Origin: CAVVVS01 sp963751355
GTDB taxonomy: Bacteria; Bacteroidota; Ignavibacteria; Ignavibacteriales; Ignavibacteriaceae
DNA: 64,000 bases
Reading direction: 5' to 3'
Assembly: GCA_963751355.1 (NCBI GenBank)
Contig: CAVVVS010000072.1
Span: 60,544 to 124,543, forward strand
The notes under the pieces are model-generated. The model saw nothing but the letters and a program-made list of their open reading frames with translations. It was not told the origin of the DNA and made no database searches. The translations under genes were made by a program, and so were the position numbers. Shown here in pieces: positions 15,775 to 23,546 of the stretch (position 1 is the first letter of the stretch; each line of letters opens with the position of its first letter).

Positions 15775-16530
15775 GTGCTCAATAAAAAGGCTCTGCTGCT
15801 ATTTACTAACTCACCGTTGAGCGAGGCATTTTCAAAAAATGTCTTCTCGGATAAAAACATAAATGAACCGTTAATCAGAACTCTTCTAAATAAAGTTATT
15901 CAAACCATATCCGATACCAAAAAAATACTCAGCTTCGATATTATAATTGCAACAGGTAAAACCTCTTCGGAAAGATTTAATAATAATTTATACAATCAAC
16001 TTCCAAAGTTGAAAACAATATTTTATGAAGGTAATAATTTTGGCGAACGATTTACAAACAGTTTATACAGGGTCTTTAGTTCGGGATATGAACAAGTTAT
16101 CGTAATAGGAAACGATTGTCCTGATATTGATGCAAATTTAATTGTACAAAGTTTTGGAAAACTAAAGAACAGAAACACTGTTGTCGGACCTTCAACCGAC
16201 GGCGGATTTTATCTATTGGGTTTAAATAATTTTGAACAAAAACTCTTTAACAATATTGAATGGAATACCGGTAAGGTTTTAGCTCAATTATTATGTAACC
16301 TTTCAAAAATGAATGAAGAAGTTTATTTACTTCATGTGTTGTCCGATATTGATAATCATAAAAGTTTATCAGACTGGCTTGCGTTAAAAACAAAAGCATC
16401 AGAGCTTATAAACAGTATTATTAACAATCTCTCAAGTATTCCTTGTGCTTGCTCTTTATTTACCCCGCCTTTCAATAAAGAAAATTATTATTCCAGAAGG
16501 AGTGCTCAAAAATCGCCGCCCGTTAAATAA
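15775..16530 (+). CDS. CofC-like nucleotidyl/glycosyltransferase (DUF2064, TIGR04282 type)
   Basis: A 251-residue protein with a GTG start preceded by ATAAGG. Family motifs are clear: FGERFTNSL, VIVIGNDCPDIDANLI (usual form GSDCPxL) and VVGPSTDGGFYLLGL (usual form GPAEDGGYYLIG). These belong to the rSAM/selenodomain-associated transferase 1 family, related to the CofC guanylyltransferases. Its usual partner family, TIGR04283, is encoded at 1977-2723, and DUF547 at 3004-3780. The C-terminal 40 residues include CACS and are not conserved. Acceptor and donor are unknown. Confidence 0.85.
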   Translation: MLNKKALLLFTNSPLSEAFSKNVFSDKNINEPLIRTLLNKVIQTISDTKKILSFDIIIATGKTSSERFNNNLYNQLPKLKTIFYEGNNFGERFTNSLYRVFSSGYEQVIVIGNDCPDIDANLIVQSFGKLKNRNTVVGPSTDGGFYLLGLNNFEQKLFNNIEWNTGKVLAQLLCNLSKMNEEVYLLHVLSDIDNHKSLSDWLALKTKASELINSIINNLSSIPCACSLFTPPFNKENYYSRRSAQKSPPVK

Positions 16531-16542
16531 TTAATAAGATTC

Positions 16543-16814
16543 TTTCTTGGTGCTTATCTTGAATTAGGATATTTTATATACGGGAATGAAAATCAAGGAC
16601 TGCAATTTATCGGGATGTCTTGCCAAATTTACCGGGTCCTCACACACTTAACAGCTACATAATAGGTACAAACTGGCTGCTGCATAATATGTTTAGTTCC
16701 CAGGTAAACCTTGTTTACGAGAAAGCTAATTCAAGATCTAAAATGCCACTTTTCCGTTTAACCAACAAGCATAATGAATTACTTTTACTTTCCACTCTGC
16801 AATTAAGGCTTTAA
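16543..16814 (+). pseudogene. Remnant of an outer-membrane porin (3' end, frameshifted)
   Basis: Two reading frames together resemble the end of a phosphate-selective (OprP/O-like) porin. From about 16543 one frame reads FLGAYLELGYFIYGNENQ, like the GWYxxxSYFLTGE strand of those porins. From about 16655 another frame reads YIIGTNWLLHNMFSSQVNLVYEK and ends LLLLSTLQLRL, like the last two beta strands. The two are offset and no full-length upstream part exists, since the preceding gene is unrelated. The remnant lies between the CofC-like gene and the symporter gene. A short functional ORF is unlikely. Confidence 0.45.
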
Positions 16815-16824
16815 TGAGGTTGAA

Positions 16825-18213
16825 ATGTCGCATATACTTCTATGGCAATGGATAGTTCTACTTGTGTTTTCCGCTGTTCTAATAGCGATGACTCCCATCG
16901 TAAAGACGAAAGAAGGATTTTATAAAGGCAGTTCGCGTGAGGCTAAAAAGCCGGGTTTGCTTATGCTGACTTTTAGTCTTGTTATTTCCTGGATATTCGC
17001 CAAGTCGGTTACTAATGCTGCTAACCTCGGGTTAAGTTTTGGAATTATCGGCGGACTGGCTTACGCGACTTATTACTTCTCTTTTTTGACAGCCGGCATT
17101 GTGATTTACAAATTGAGAACAAAATTAAAAGTTACAAGCCTGCACCAATTTCTTGAACAGAAGTTTGGAATAACTGCTTTGAGAATTTTTACGGTTATAG
17201 TAGCTATCCGTCTTTTAAATGAAGTTTGGTCGAATACCGAAGTAATCGGAACATATTTTGGAAGCGTGGGTTCGCCTCAATATATTGCCGCGATAATTGT
17301 CTTCACAATTTTAACTCTAGCATACGCATTAAAGGGCGGATTAAGAAGTTCATTAATAACGGATGTTCTGCAGATGGCTTTGTTTGCCGTTTTGCTTATC
17401 ATTGTTTTAAGTATAATTCTTCCAAAAGAAGGATCAATTACGCCGTTTGTAAAAACGGGTCATTGGTCGTTTTCAAGCGGGGTTGATCTGCTGCTCGTTG
17501 CTTTTATACAAATATTCAGCTACCCGTTTCATGATCCCGTATTAACAGACCGGGGTTTTATTGCGGATGAAAAGACTACTTTAAAAAGTTATATAATTGC
17601 AACCGTTTTAGGATTTGCTTTCATCTTGCTGTTCAGTTTTGTCGGGATTTACGCTTGTCTGCTTGGACTCTCCGGTCAAGCCGCAGTTGAAGTTTCAAAA
17701 ACTCTCGGATTGTTTTCTATGATCGTCATGAATTTTATAATGGTTACTTCGGCTTCTTCAACAGTGGATTCAACTTTTGCCTCGGTATCAAAGCTTATTG
17801 CCGTTGACCTGGGGAAGAAGGATTTTGTCACTGTTTCTAAGGGCAGATGGGTAATGATTATTACTGCTGTTGCCGGTACTATTCCACTACTTTTTTCTCC
17901 GACAATATTATCGGCAACAACAATCAGCGGAACTATGGTGCTGGGATTTGCTCCAATTTTTATTTTCTGGAAATTACCCGCACCAAAAATTTCATTTCAT
18001 CTTGCAGTGTGGACGGGTGTAGTTGCAGGAGCCGTTTTTACTTTTGGTTTACTGCCGAAATCTTTATACTTTACCAACGGAAGATATGCGAATCTACTTG
18101 CTGTAAATGTTTATGCAACAATATTAATTTTGATCTTTTATTTTGTACCGATGCTTGTGACAAACAAGGTAAATCAAAAAGATATGTTATCCCCTGTGAA
18201 GGTTGAGGAATAA
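16825..18213 (+). CDS. Sodium:solute symporter family transporter
   Basis: A 462-residue integral membrane protein with 12-13 predicted helices of the SSS/SSF family. Characteristic parts are GLSFGIIGGLAYATYYFSFL, the SLHQFLEQKFG loop after helix 3, LAYALKGGLRSSLITDVLQM (usual form GGLxAVxxTDxxQ), and VTSASSTVDSTFASVSKL (usual form SA.STASS). It would import an organic solute with sodium. It is the first of three plus-strand genes with a radical SAM enzyme (75-base gap) and a metallophosphoesterase, suggesting it supplies the substrate of that pathway. The solute is unknown. A GAGG site lies close to the ATG. Confidence 0.88.
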   Translation: MSHILLWQWIVLLVFSAVLIAMTPIVKTKEGFYKGSSREAKKPGLLMLTFSLVISWIFAKSVTNAANLGLSFGIIGGLAYATYYFSFLTAGIVIYKLRTKLKVTSLHQFLEQKFGITALRIFTVIVAIRLLNEVWSNTEVIGTYFGSVGSPQYIAAIIVFTILTLAYALKGGLRSSLITDVLQMALFAVLLIIVLSIILPKEGSITPFVKTGHWSFSSGVDLLLVAFIQIFSYPFHDPVLTDRGFIADEKTTLKSYIIATVLGFAFILLFSFVGIYACLLGLSGQAAVEVSKTLGLFSMIVMNFIMVTSASSTVDSTFASVSKLIAVDLGKKDFVTVSKGRWVMIITAVAGTIPLLFSPTILSATTISGTMVLGFAPIFIFWKLPAPKISFHLAVWTGVVAGAVFTFGLLPKSLYFTNGRYANLLAVNVYATILILIFYFVPMLVTNKVNQKDMLSPVKVEE

Positions 18214-18287
18214 ATGATGTAGAGTTAACGAATTTTTTAAGATCAATATAATATGGATAACACTAAATTCTTTTAAAAAGAAAGAAT

Positions 18288-19178
18288 ATGCAAGAAAAAT
18301 TCCCGGAAATATATCTCGATAATTTAGATTATCTCTGGTTCCAGGTGGGCGGAACGTTATGCAACATTCAATGTGAGCATTGCTTTATCAGCTGCAGCCC
18401 GCTAAACCACAATTTTGAATTTATGACTTACGAGGATGTAAATCGCTACCTCGAAGACTCTGTTAATATGGGTGTAAAAGAATATTATTTCACCGGCGGC
18501 GAGCCGTTCATGAATAAAGAAATATTCAAAATACTCGAAAGAACTCTTGAATTGGGACCGGCTACGGTTCTGACAAACGGGATGTTAATAAAACCCGGCT
18601 ACGCCAAGAAATTAAAAGAGATTTCGGATAATTCAATTTATTCTCTCGAAATGAGAGTCAGCATTGACGGATATACTGAAAAAATGAACGATGCCATTCG
18701 CGGAGTGGGCGTTTTCAAAAAAGCTATGGCGGGTGTAAAGCGATTAGTTGATAATGGATTTCTTCCAATCATCACTATAACGAAAACATGGGAAGACAAA
18801 GATGACGAGAAAGTACTGAACGGATTCATCAAAACATTAAAATCTCACGGCTATCACCGGCCAAGAATTAAAATTCTCCCATCAATAAAAATCGGTAAAG
18901 AGATAGCCAGGACGAAAGGCTATGATGAATATGAATACGTAACGGATGAGATGCTTGTTGATTATGAAGTCAGCAATTTGATTTGTGCCAACAGCAGAAT
19001 AACCACAAACAAAGGAGTGTATGTATGTCCGATTTTAATAGATTCCCCGGATGCAAACTTAGGAGACAATCTGCAAGAGGCATCGAAAGGTTATAAATTA
19101 AAGCATCAGGCTTGTTATACCTGTTATTTATTCGGAGCCATCTGTTCTAATTTTACATCGGTGGGAAGAGATGCATAA
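18288..19178 (+). CDS. Radical SAM enzyme with C-terminal cysteine cluster
   Basis: A 296-residue soluble enzyme. The radical SAM cluster motif is CNIQCEHC (Cys25, Cys29, Cys32), followed by FTGGEPFMN (GGE at 70-72) and a barrel strand MRVSIDGYT. After residue 230 come five more cysteines, Cys233, Cys247 (GVYVCP), and Cys276/279/286 in CYTCYLFGAIC. This spacing recalls a SPASM or twitch auxiliary cluster region. Such enzymes modify peptides or small molecules. No precursor peptide gene is visible next to it. It overlaps the metallophosphoesterase gene by eight bases, so the two proteins are made together. The reaction is unknown. Confidence 0.88.
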   Translation: MQEKFPEIYLDNLDYLWFQVGGTLCNIQCEHCFISCSPLNHNFEFMTYEDVNRYLEDSVNMGVKEYYFTGGEPFMNKEIFKILERTLELGPATVLTNGMLIKPGYAKKLKEISDNSIYSLEMRVSIDGYTEKMNDAIRGVGVFKKAMAGVKRLVDNGFLPIITITKTWEDKDDEKVLNGFIKTLKSHGYHRPRIKILPSIKIGKEIARTKGYDEYEYVTDEMLVDYEVSNLICANSRITTNKGVYVCPILIDSPDANLGDNLQEASKGYKLKHQACYTCYLFGAICSNFTSVGRDA

Positions 19179-19956
19179 AAAGATAGCATTGTTCGGAGGA
19201 GTTTACAGCAACCATCTTGCACTTCAGGAAGTAATAAAAGATGCTCAAAAAAGGAAAGCCGATGAAATTTATTGTCTCGGTGATTTAGGTGCATTTGGTC
19301 CCCACCCGGACAAAATCTTCCCACAGCTTCAAAAGTTTAAAATCCCGGTTGTGCAGGGTAATTATGATAATTCGATCGGTAATGATCTTGATGATTGTCA
19401 ATGCGGCTACACCGATCCACGCGATAACTATTATGCAAGACTAAGCTACGATTATACATATAAAAACACTTCCAATGAATTCAAAGCATGGATGAAAATG
19501 CTGCCTTCGGAAATAAGGATTGAACTTGGAAATTATAAAATTTTGTTGTGTCACGGCTCCCCCCGGCAGACTAACGAATTTCTCTGGAAAACGACAACAC
19601 CAACCCACTTTTTAGAAAAACTTTGTGAAGATTATAAAGCAGATATTATCTGCGCAACTCACACCGGCATTCACTGGCAGAGAAGATTATCCAATGATAA
19701 ATATTTTATTAATGTTGGTGTAATAGGCAGACCTGAAAACGACGGCAATACTTTTATCGGATATACTCTTTTGGAATTAGTAAATAATAAAATTAACATT
19801 GATTATATTCCTGTCGAATATGACTATCGGCAGTTAGCTGAAGAAATGCGCAAAGAAAAACTTCCCGGTAAATTTATTGAAACAATATTAACCGGTTGGT
19901 GGACTACCTGTCTGGAAGTACTTCCGGGAAAAGAAAGAATTATGGGAAAACTTTGA
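19171..19956 (+). CDS. Divergent metallophosphoesterase family protein
   Basis: A 261-residue protein of the calcineurin-like fold (YfcE/Metallophos_2 side). Recognisable parts are YCLGDLGAFGPHP (Asp38), VVQGNYDNS (Asn64, Asp66), LLCHGSPR (His128), and CATHTGIHW (His164). The first metal motif, normally SDIHGN, reads GGVYSN, so the Asp and His ligands at positions 10 and 12 are Gly and Tyr. The last GHTH reads THTG. The enzyme may bind metal differently or have lost phosphatase activity. A cysteine-containing insertion, DDCQCGYTDPRDNYY, follows the GNYD motif. It overlaps the radical SAM gene by eight bases. Confidence 0.82.
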   Translation: MHKKIALFGGVYSNHLALQEVIKDAQKRKADEIYCLGDLGAFGPHPDKIFPQLQKFKIPVVQGNYDNSIGNDLDDCQCGYTDPRDNYYARLSYDYTYKNTSNEFKAWMKMLPSEIRIELGNYKILLCHGSPRQTNEFLWKTTTPTHFLEKLCEDYKADIICATHTGIHWQRRLSNDKYFINVGVIGRPENDGNTFIGYTLLELVNNKINIDYIPVEYDYRQLAEEMRKEKLPGKFIETILTGWWTTCLEVLPGKERIMGKL

Positions 19957-20146
19957 TCAAGTTGATTTATTTAAATGGTTTGATAAAACATCTCTCATTT
20001 TTTCCGAATAAATTAGGTGATGTTGTAATGTATTATCTTACAAATTACTAATCTAAATTTTTCAACTTTTTAAAAACTCTCTCTTCACACCTCAATATTA
20101 TATTATAGCCAAATAGATCGACCTCCATTATAAAAATCACTTTCCC

Positions 20147-20158
20147 TGACTTAAGTCA
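20147..20158. promoter_or_regulatory. Crp/Fnr-type palindrome upstream of the DUF2249 cluster
   Basis: TGACTTAAGTCA is a perfect 12-base palindrome 70 bases before the first start codon of the cluster. The half-site TGAC with a four-base centre and GTCA, flanked by C and A, fits the TTGAC-N4-GTCAA style bound by Crp/Fnr-family regulators of nitrogen-oxide and anaerobic genes. The regulator is not in the window. Confidence 0.5.
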
Positions 20159-20227
20159 ATGTTTTACCGGCATCAGCACGTTAAGTTAATATCGAAATTA
20201 AAAATATATTTAAGAAAGGATATAGAA

Positions 20228-20464
20228 ATGGCAGACGCAAAAATAACAACTCTGGATGTTCGACCGATAATACCGAGGGAAAAACACCCGACTATTTTTT
20301 CTAAATTCGATTCACTTTCCAGCGGTGAAGTGCTTCAATTAATTAATGATCACGATCCCAAACCGCTGTATTATCAACTTTCGTTTGAAAGAAAAGATCA
20401 ATTCGACTGGGAATATTTAGAGCAGGGTCCTGAAGTCTGGAAAGTTAATATTAAAAAGAATTGA
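20228..20464 (+). CDS. DUF2249 domain protein
   Basis: A 78-residue single-domain protein starting MADAKITTLDVRPIIPREKHPTIF. It has the DUF2249 pattern: LDVRP, a FSKFDSLSSGEVLQLINDHDPKPLYYQL helix-strand and a closing WEYLEQGPEVWKVNI. AAGAAAGGA lies close upstream of the ATG at 20228. An upstream in-frame extension from 20159 has no ribosome site and would overlap the palindromic operator, so I rejected it. DUF2249 proteins accompany denitrification and nitrosative-stress genes. This is the first gene of a six-gene cluster, 13 bases before the next. Confidence 0.85.
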   Translation: MADAKITTLDVRPIIPREKHPTIFSKFDSLSSGEVLQLINDHDPKPLYYQLSFERKDQFDWEYLEQGPEVWKVNIKKN

Positions 20465-20477
20465 TAGAATCATTTCA

Positions 20478-21311
20478 ATGATCACAAAAGAGACTAAAAT
20501 ATCGAAAATGCTTGAAGCATATCCGCAAACTCTAGCGGTTTTGCTTCAGGCAAGTTCTCATTTTGAAAAGTTAAACAACAAATTTTTAAGGAAAACTGTT
20601 GCCCGTCGTGTATCGGTTGAGCAGGCAGCAGGAGTTGCGGAAGTTTCTGTAAATCAATTGTTAACGGCTTTAAATGAAGCCGTTGGAGAGAAAGAGGTTT
20701 TTGAAATTCAAATGCAGTCAAATAATCATAACATACAAGCCAATACAACAAAAAATGACAAACCGGAATTTTTAAATGGAATTTCTCCCGACAAAATAAT
20801 CACTCTCGATGTTCGTGAGGATATTTCCACCGGGGTGGATCCGTTTAAGAAAATAATGTCGACCATAAAAAATTTAAGTGATGATCTAGTCCTTCATCTT
20901 ATAAACACTTTTGAACCCGTTCCGTTATATTCCGTTTTGGGTAACCGGGGTTATGAACATTGGACAGAAAATAATAACAATGTGTGGGAGATATTTTTCT
21001 ATAAAAATAATAGCTCCGGGAATAACAATAGCATTTCAAAATTTGAAGATAATAATTTAGAGTTAAACGGCGAAGAAAATATAATCGAATTAAATGTAAG
21101 AGAATTGCCTCCGCCCGAACCGATGATGAAAATTTTGGAAATATTGCCGAATGTAGATGAGAACACATTATTGCTCGTTCTCCATCACCGCGAGCCAATG
21201 ATGCTTTACGAAAAACTTGAAGAACGCGGTTACAGGGCAGTAACAAACAAAGTTGAGGAGAATTATTACAAAGTGATTATAACAAAAAAGAAAGATTTGG
21301 GTAAAGATTAA
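20478..21311 (+). CDS. DUF1858 - DUF2249 - DUF2249 protein
   Basis: A 277-residue cytoplasmic protein with three small domains. Residues 1-70 are DUF1858 (ITKETKISKMLEAYPQTLAVLLQ..., LRKTVARRVSVEQAAGVAEVSVNQLLTALN), a helical domain also found in Ric/ScdA-type Fe-S repair proteins. Residues 107-175 and 193-275 are two DUF2249 copies (IITLDVRED... and IIELNVREL...), with the PxPLYxxL element in each. The asparagine-rich linkers are low complexity. It sits 13 bases after the single-domain DUF2249 gene and two bases before the membrane-protein gene. It is likely part of an Fe-S or NO-linked maturation system. Confidence 0.87.
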   Translation: MITKETKISKMLEAYPQTLAVLLQASSHFEKLNNKFLRKTVARRVSVEQAAGVAEVSVNQLLTALNEAVGEKEVFEIQMQSNNHNIQANTTKNDKPEFLNGISPDKIITLDVREDISTGVDPFKKIMSTIKNLSDDLVLHLINTFEPVPLYSVLGNRGYEHWTENNNNVWEIFFYKNNSSGNNNSISKFEDNNLELNGEENIIELNVRELPPPEPMMKILEILPNVDENTLLLVLHHREPMMLYEKLEERGYRAVTNKVEENYYKVIITKKKDLGKD

Positions 21312-21313
21312 CA

Positions 21314-22594
21314 ATGCAAAGCTCCGGAATAGCAACCGCCAAATCGCCGAAATATTCGATGATAGTTAAATATTTTGTAACTGCCATTTTTTCTTTCGTA
21401 CTTTTGAATTTTCTCCTGATGATTAACTACAGCTCGATTGCAGGACATTATTTTCAACCGAAAATTCTTGCCCTTGTTCATACTGGGACGCTCGGCTGGA
21501 TAACTATGATAATCTTCGGTGCGCTTTTCCAATTAATTCCGGTTGTTCTTGAAGTGAAATTATTCAGCGAAGTTTTAGGTGAAATCCAATTTTGGCTGTA
21601 CACATTAGGCGCTGTCGGAATGATAACCGCATTCTGGACTTTTGATACTCAGCTTCATCTGCTGATTTCCGCAATTGCCGTATCCACCGCAATGATACTT
21701 TTTATCATTAATATTACGGTTACAATGTTTAGAGTAAAAAAATGGAATATTACAGGCGCTTACTTAATAGCAGCTTTATTTTATCTGCTCTCTACAATTT
21801 CTGCCGGCATTTTAATGGCGGTAAATTTAGGTTATCCGTTCATTAAAGGTAATCATATTCAATATCTAAAACTTCATGCAGATGTTGCCCTAATCGGCTG
21901 GGTATTGATGGTTATAATGGGTATATCGTATAAATTAATTCCCATGTTTACCCTGTCCCATGGTTTTTCTATGAAACCAGCCTGGTTAGCTTTTATATTC
22001 ATTAATACCGGACTATTGGGAATTACAACTGTAATGCACTATCAGCATCTTAATTTTCTCTATTTAATATTTATCGGAATGATTATTATCGGTATTCTCT
22101 CGTATCTGTATGAAATTTATTTAATAATAAAATTGAGAGTAAGGAAAAAATTTGATATCGGTATAAAACACAGCATTGCAGCATTCATTTTTCTTTTTGC
22201 GGTTACGGTTCTCGGTGCTCTGTTAGTTTACGTTAATTTCAATCCCGGAATTGTTCTTCGTTTAATTTTGGTCTACGGCTATGCGGCAATATTCGGATTT
22301 ATATCCATGCTGATCGTAGGACAATTGTACAAGATACTCCCGTTTTTAGTATGGTTTCATAAATACAGCGATAAAGTTGGAAAAGAACCTGTACCATTAC
22401 TAAAAGATATGTTCAATGAAAAGATTGCAAATATAGAATTCCTAATAATGATTACCGCGGTTACAGGTGCGTTGATTGGTTTGGGAACAAGTATTTCAAT
22501 TATTGTTTTGATCTCTTTCACTTTAATGTTTGCGTCTTCATTATTGTTCGCTTACAACATGATTACAATTTTTAAAAATAAGGTGGTAAAATGA
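21314..22594 (+). CDS. Haem-copper oxidase subunit I-like membrane protein
   Basis: A 426-residue protein with about 12 membrane helices. Helices contain the repeated pattern His-x-x-x-x-GW: LALVHTGTLGWITMIIFGALFQLIPV and LKLHADVALIGWVLMVIMGISYKLIPMF. These resemble haem-ligand helices of cytochrome oxidase or NorB subunit I, but the full copper-site His set is not evident. Related proteins of about this length occur near DUF2249 and DUF59 genes in denitrifiers. A role in haem-based NO sensing, transport or reduction is possible but not shown. It overlaps the next gene by four bases (ATGA). Confidence 0.75.
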   Translation: MQSSGIATAKSPKYSMIVKYFVTAIFSFVLLNFLLMINYSSIAGHYFQPKILALVHTGTLGWITMIIFGALFQLIPVVLEVKLFSEVLGEIQFWLYTLGAVGMITAFWTFDTQLHLLISAIAVSTAMILFIINITVTMFRVKKWNITGAYLIAALFYLLSTISAGILMAVNLGYPFIKGNHIQYLKLHADVALIGWVLMVIMGISYKLIPMFTLSHGFSMKPAWLAFIFINTGLLGITTVMHYQHLNFLYLIFIGMIIIGILSYLYEIYLIIKLRVRKKFDIGIKHSIAAFIFLFAVTVLGALLVYVNFNPGIVLRLILVYGYAAIFGFISMLIVGQLYKILPFLVWFHKYSDKVGKEPVPLLKDMFNEKIANIEFLIMITAVTGALIGLGTSISIIVLISFTLMFASSLLFAYNMITIFKNKVVK

Positions 22595-22893
22595 TATCCG
22601 AAGATTTGATAATGAATACGTTGAGTCAAATAATAGATCCTGAGATCGGTTTAAATATTGTTGAATTAGGATTAATTTATAACCTGGAAATTAGTGAAGA
22701 TGCAGTAGATGTAACTATGACACTTACAACTCCCGGCTGCCCGATGCATTCGAGCATGGTTACGTGGGTTGAAAAAGCAATAAGAACATTAGACGCTAAA
22801 ATAAAAATAAATGTCGATTTAGTGTGGGAGCCGGGATGGACTCCCGATATGATGAGCGATGAAGCAAAGCAGCAGCTAGGATTTAGTATTTAA
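22591..22893 (+). CDS. DUF59/MIP18 family metal-sulfur cluster assembly factor
   Basis: A 100-residue protein, complete for the family. It has IIDPEIGLNIVELGLIYNLEI, TMTLTTPGCPMHSSM with the conserved Cys of the TPGCP loop, and the terminal VWEPGWTPDMMSDEAKQQLGF signature shared with PaaD and SufT-like proteins. These help build or insert Fe-S or other metal-sulfur centres. Its start overlaps the end of the upstream membrane-protein gene, and the next gene begins 11 bases later. The context suggests that some protein of this cluster needs a metal centre. Confidence 0.92.
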   Translation: MISEDLIMNTLSQIIDPEIGLNIVELGLIYNLEISEDAVDVTMTLTTPGCPMHSSMVTWVEKAIRTLDAKIKINVDLVWEPGWTPDMMSDEAKQQLGFSI

Positions 22894-22904
22894 AGGATGA
22901 AGAT

Positions 22905-23360
22905 ATGTTTAGTACGGTCAGATATTTTATTAAGACGAGTATTGTTTTTTTGATTATCGGAATTCTTACCGGATTATATATGTCGCTTGCGAAACATGTT
23001 TTCAAAATTGGGTATAGACCGGAAATGCTGTCGGCACATACACATATTATTTTGGTCGGTTCGGTAATGATGATGATAATGGGAGTTGCACTTTGGTTTT
23101 TTCCCAGGGCACAGAAAGATGATAAAAAATATAATCCCGATTTAATTTTAGCTACTTACTGGGTTATGACTTTATCAACAGCGTTTAGATACATCTTCCA
23201 GGTGGCTGCAAGTTTCGCATATGCAGATTGGCTGAACCCTTTAATCTCGATTGCTTCATTTTTTCAGGTTGCCGGTATTTTGTTATTCTTTTATTCCATT
23301 TGGGGAAGAATAAGACCGGTAGGAAGCCGCTTAAGAGAAGCTAAAGGTGAAAAGTTTTAA
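22905..23360 (+). CDS. Small membrane protein related to cbb3 oxidase subunit I
   Basis: A 151-residue protein with four predicted helices: VFLIIGILTGLYMSLAKH, MLSAHTHIILVGSVMMMIMGVALWFFPR, a helix around WVMTLSTAFRYIFQVAASF, and SFFQVAGILLFFYSIWGRIRP. The HTHIILVGSVMMMIMGVALWFFPR helix resembles the first haem-ligand helix region of cbb3-type subunit I. It is far too short for an oxidase, and similar stand-alone proteins accompany DUF2249 genes. It ends the closely spaced part of the cluster. A repeat element follows. Confidence 0.75.
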   Translation: MFSTVRYFIKTSIVFLIIGILTGLYMSLAKHVFKIGYRPEMLSAHTHIILVGSVMMMIMGVALWFFPRAQKDDKKYNPDLILATYWVMTLSTAFRYIFQVAASFAYADWLNPLISIASFFQVAGILLFFYSIWGRIRPVGSRLREAKGEKF

Positions 23361-23382
23361 CCTATCCAAAGATATTTGACAT

Positions 23383-23466
23383 TTCTCTGTGGAACTCTGT
23401 GTATTCCCTGAGGTTCTTCGTGCAGAAAAAAATATAACACAGAGTACACGGAGAATACACAGAGAA
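23383..23466. repeat. Imperfect inverted repeat rich in CTCTGTG / CACAGAG
   Basis: TTCTCTGTG (23383-23391) is the exact complement of CACAGAGAA (23458-23466). Between them the arms continue imperfectly. Left is ...AACTCTGTGTATTCCC, and right is ACACAGAGTACACGGAGAATACACAG, which itself repeats ACAC(A/G)GAG three times. The element fills the gap between the oxidase-like and DGC genes. It looks like a dispersed intergenic repeat and not a terminator. Confidence 0.5.
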
Positions 23467-23546
23467 CCACCGGGATTCATTAGCATTAATTTCATATGAA
23501 TTTCCGAAAAATTTAGATCATAATTAATTAAAAAAACAAAATACGC

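Noticed and set aside
21314..22594. A true cytochrome oxidase or NO reductase subunit I
   Set aside because: Only scattered His-GW helices are seen. The full set of haem and copper-site histidines is not evident, so I call it oxidase-like only.
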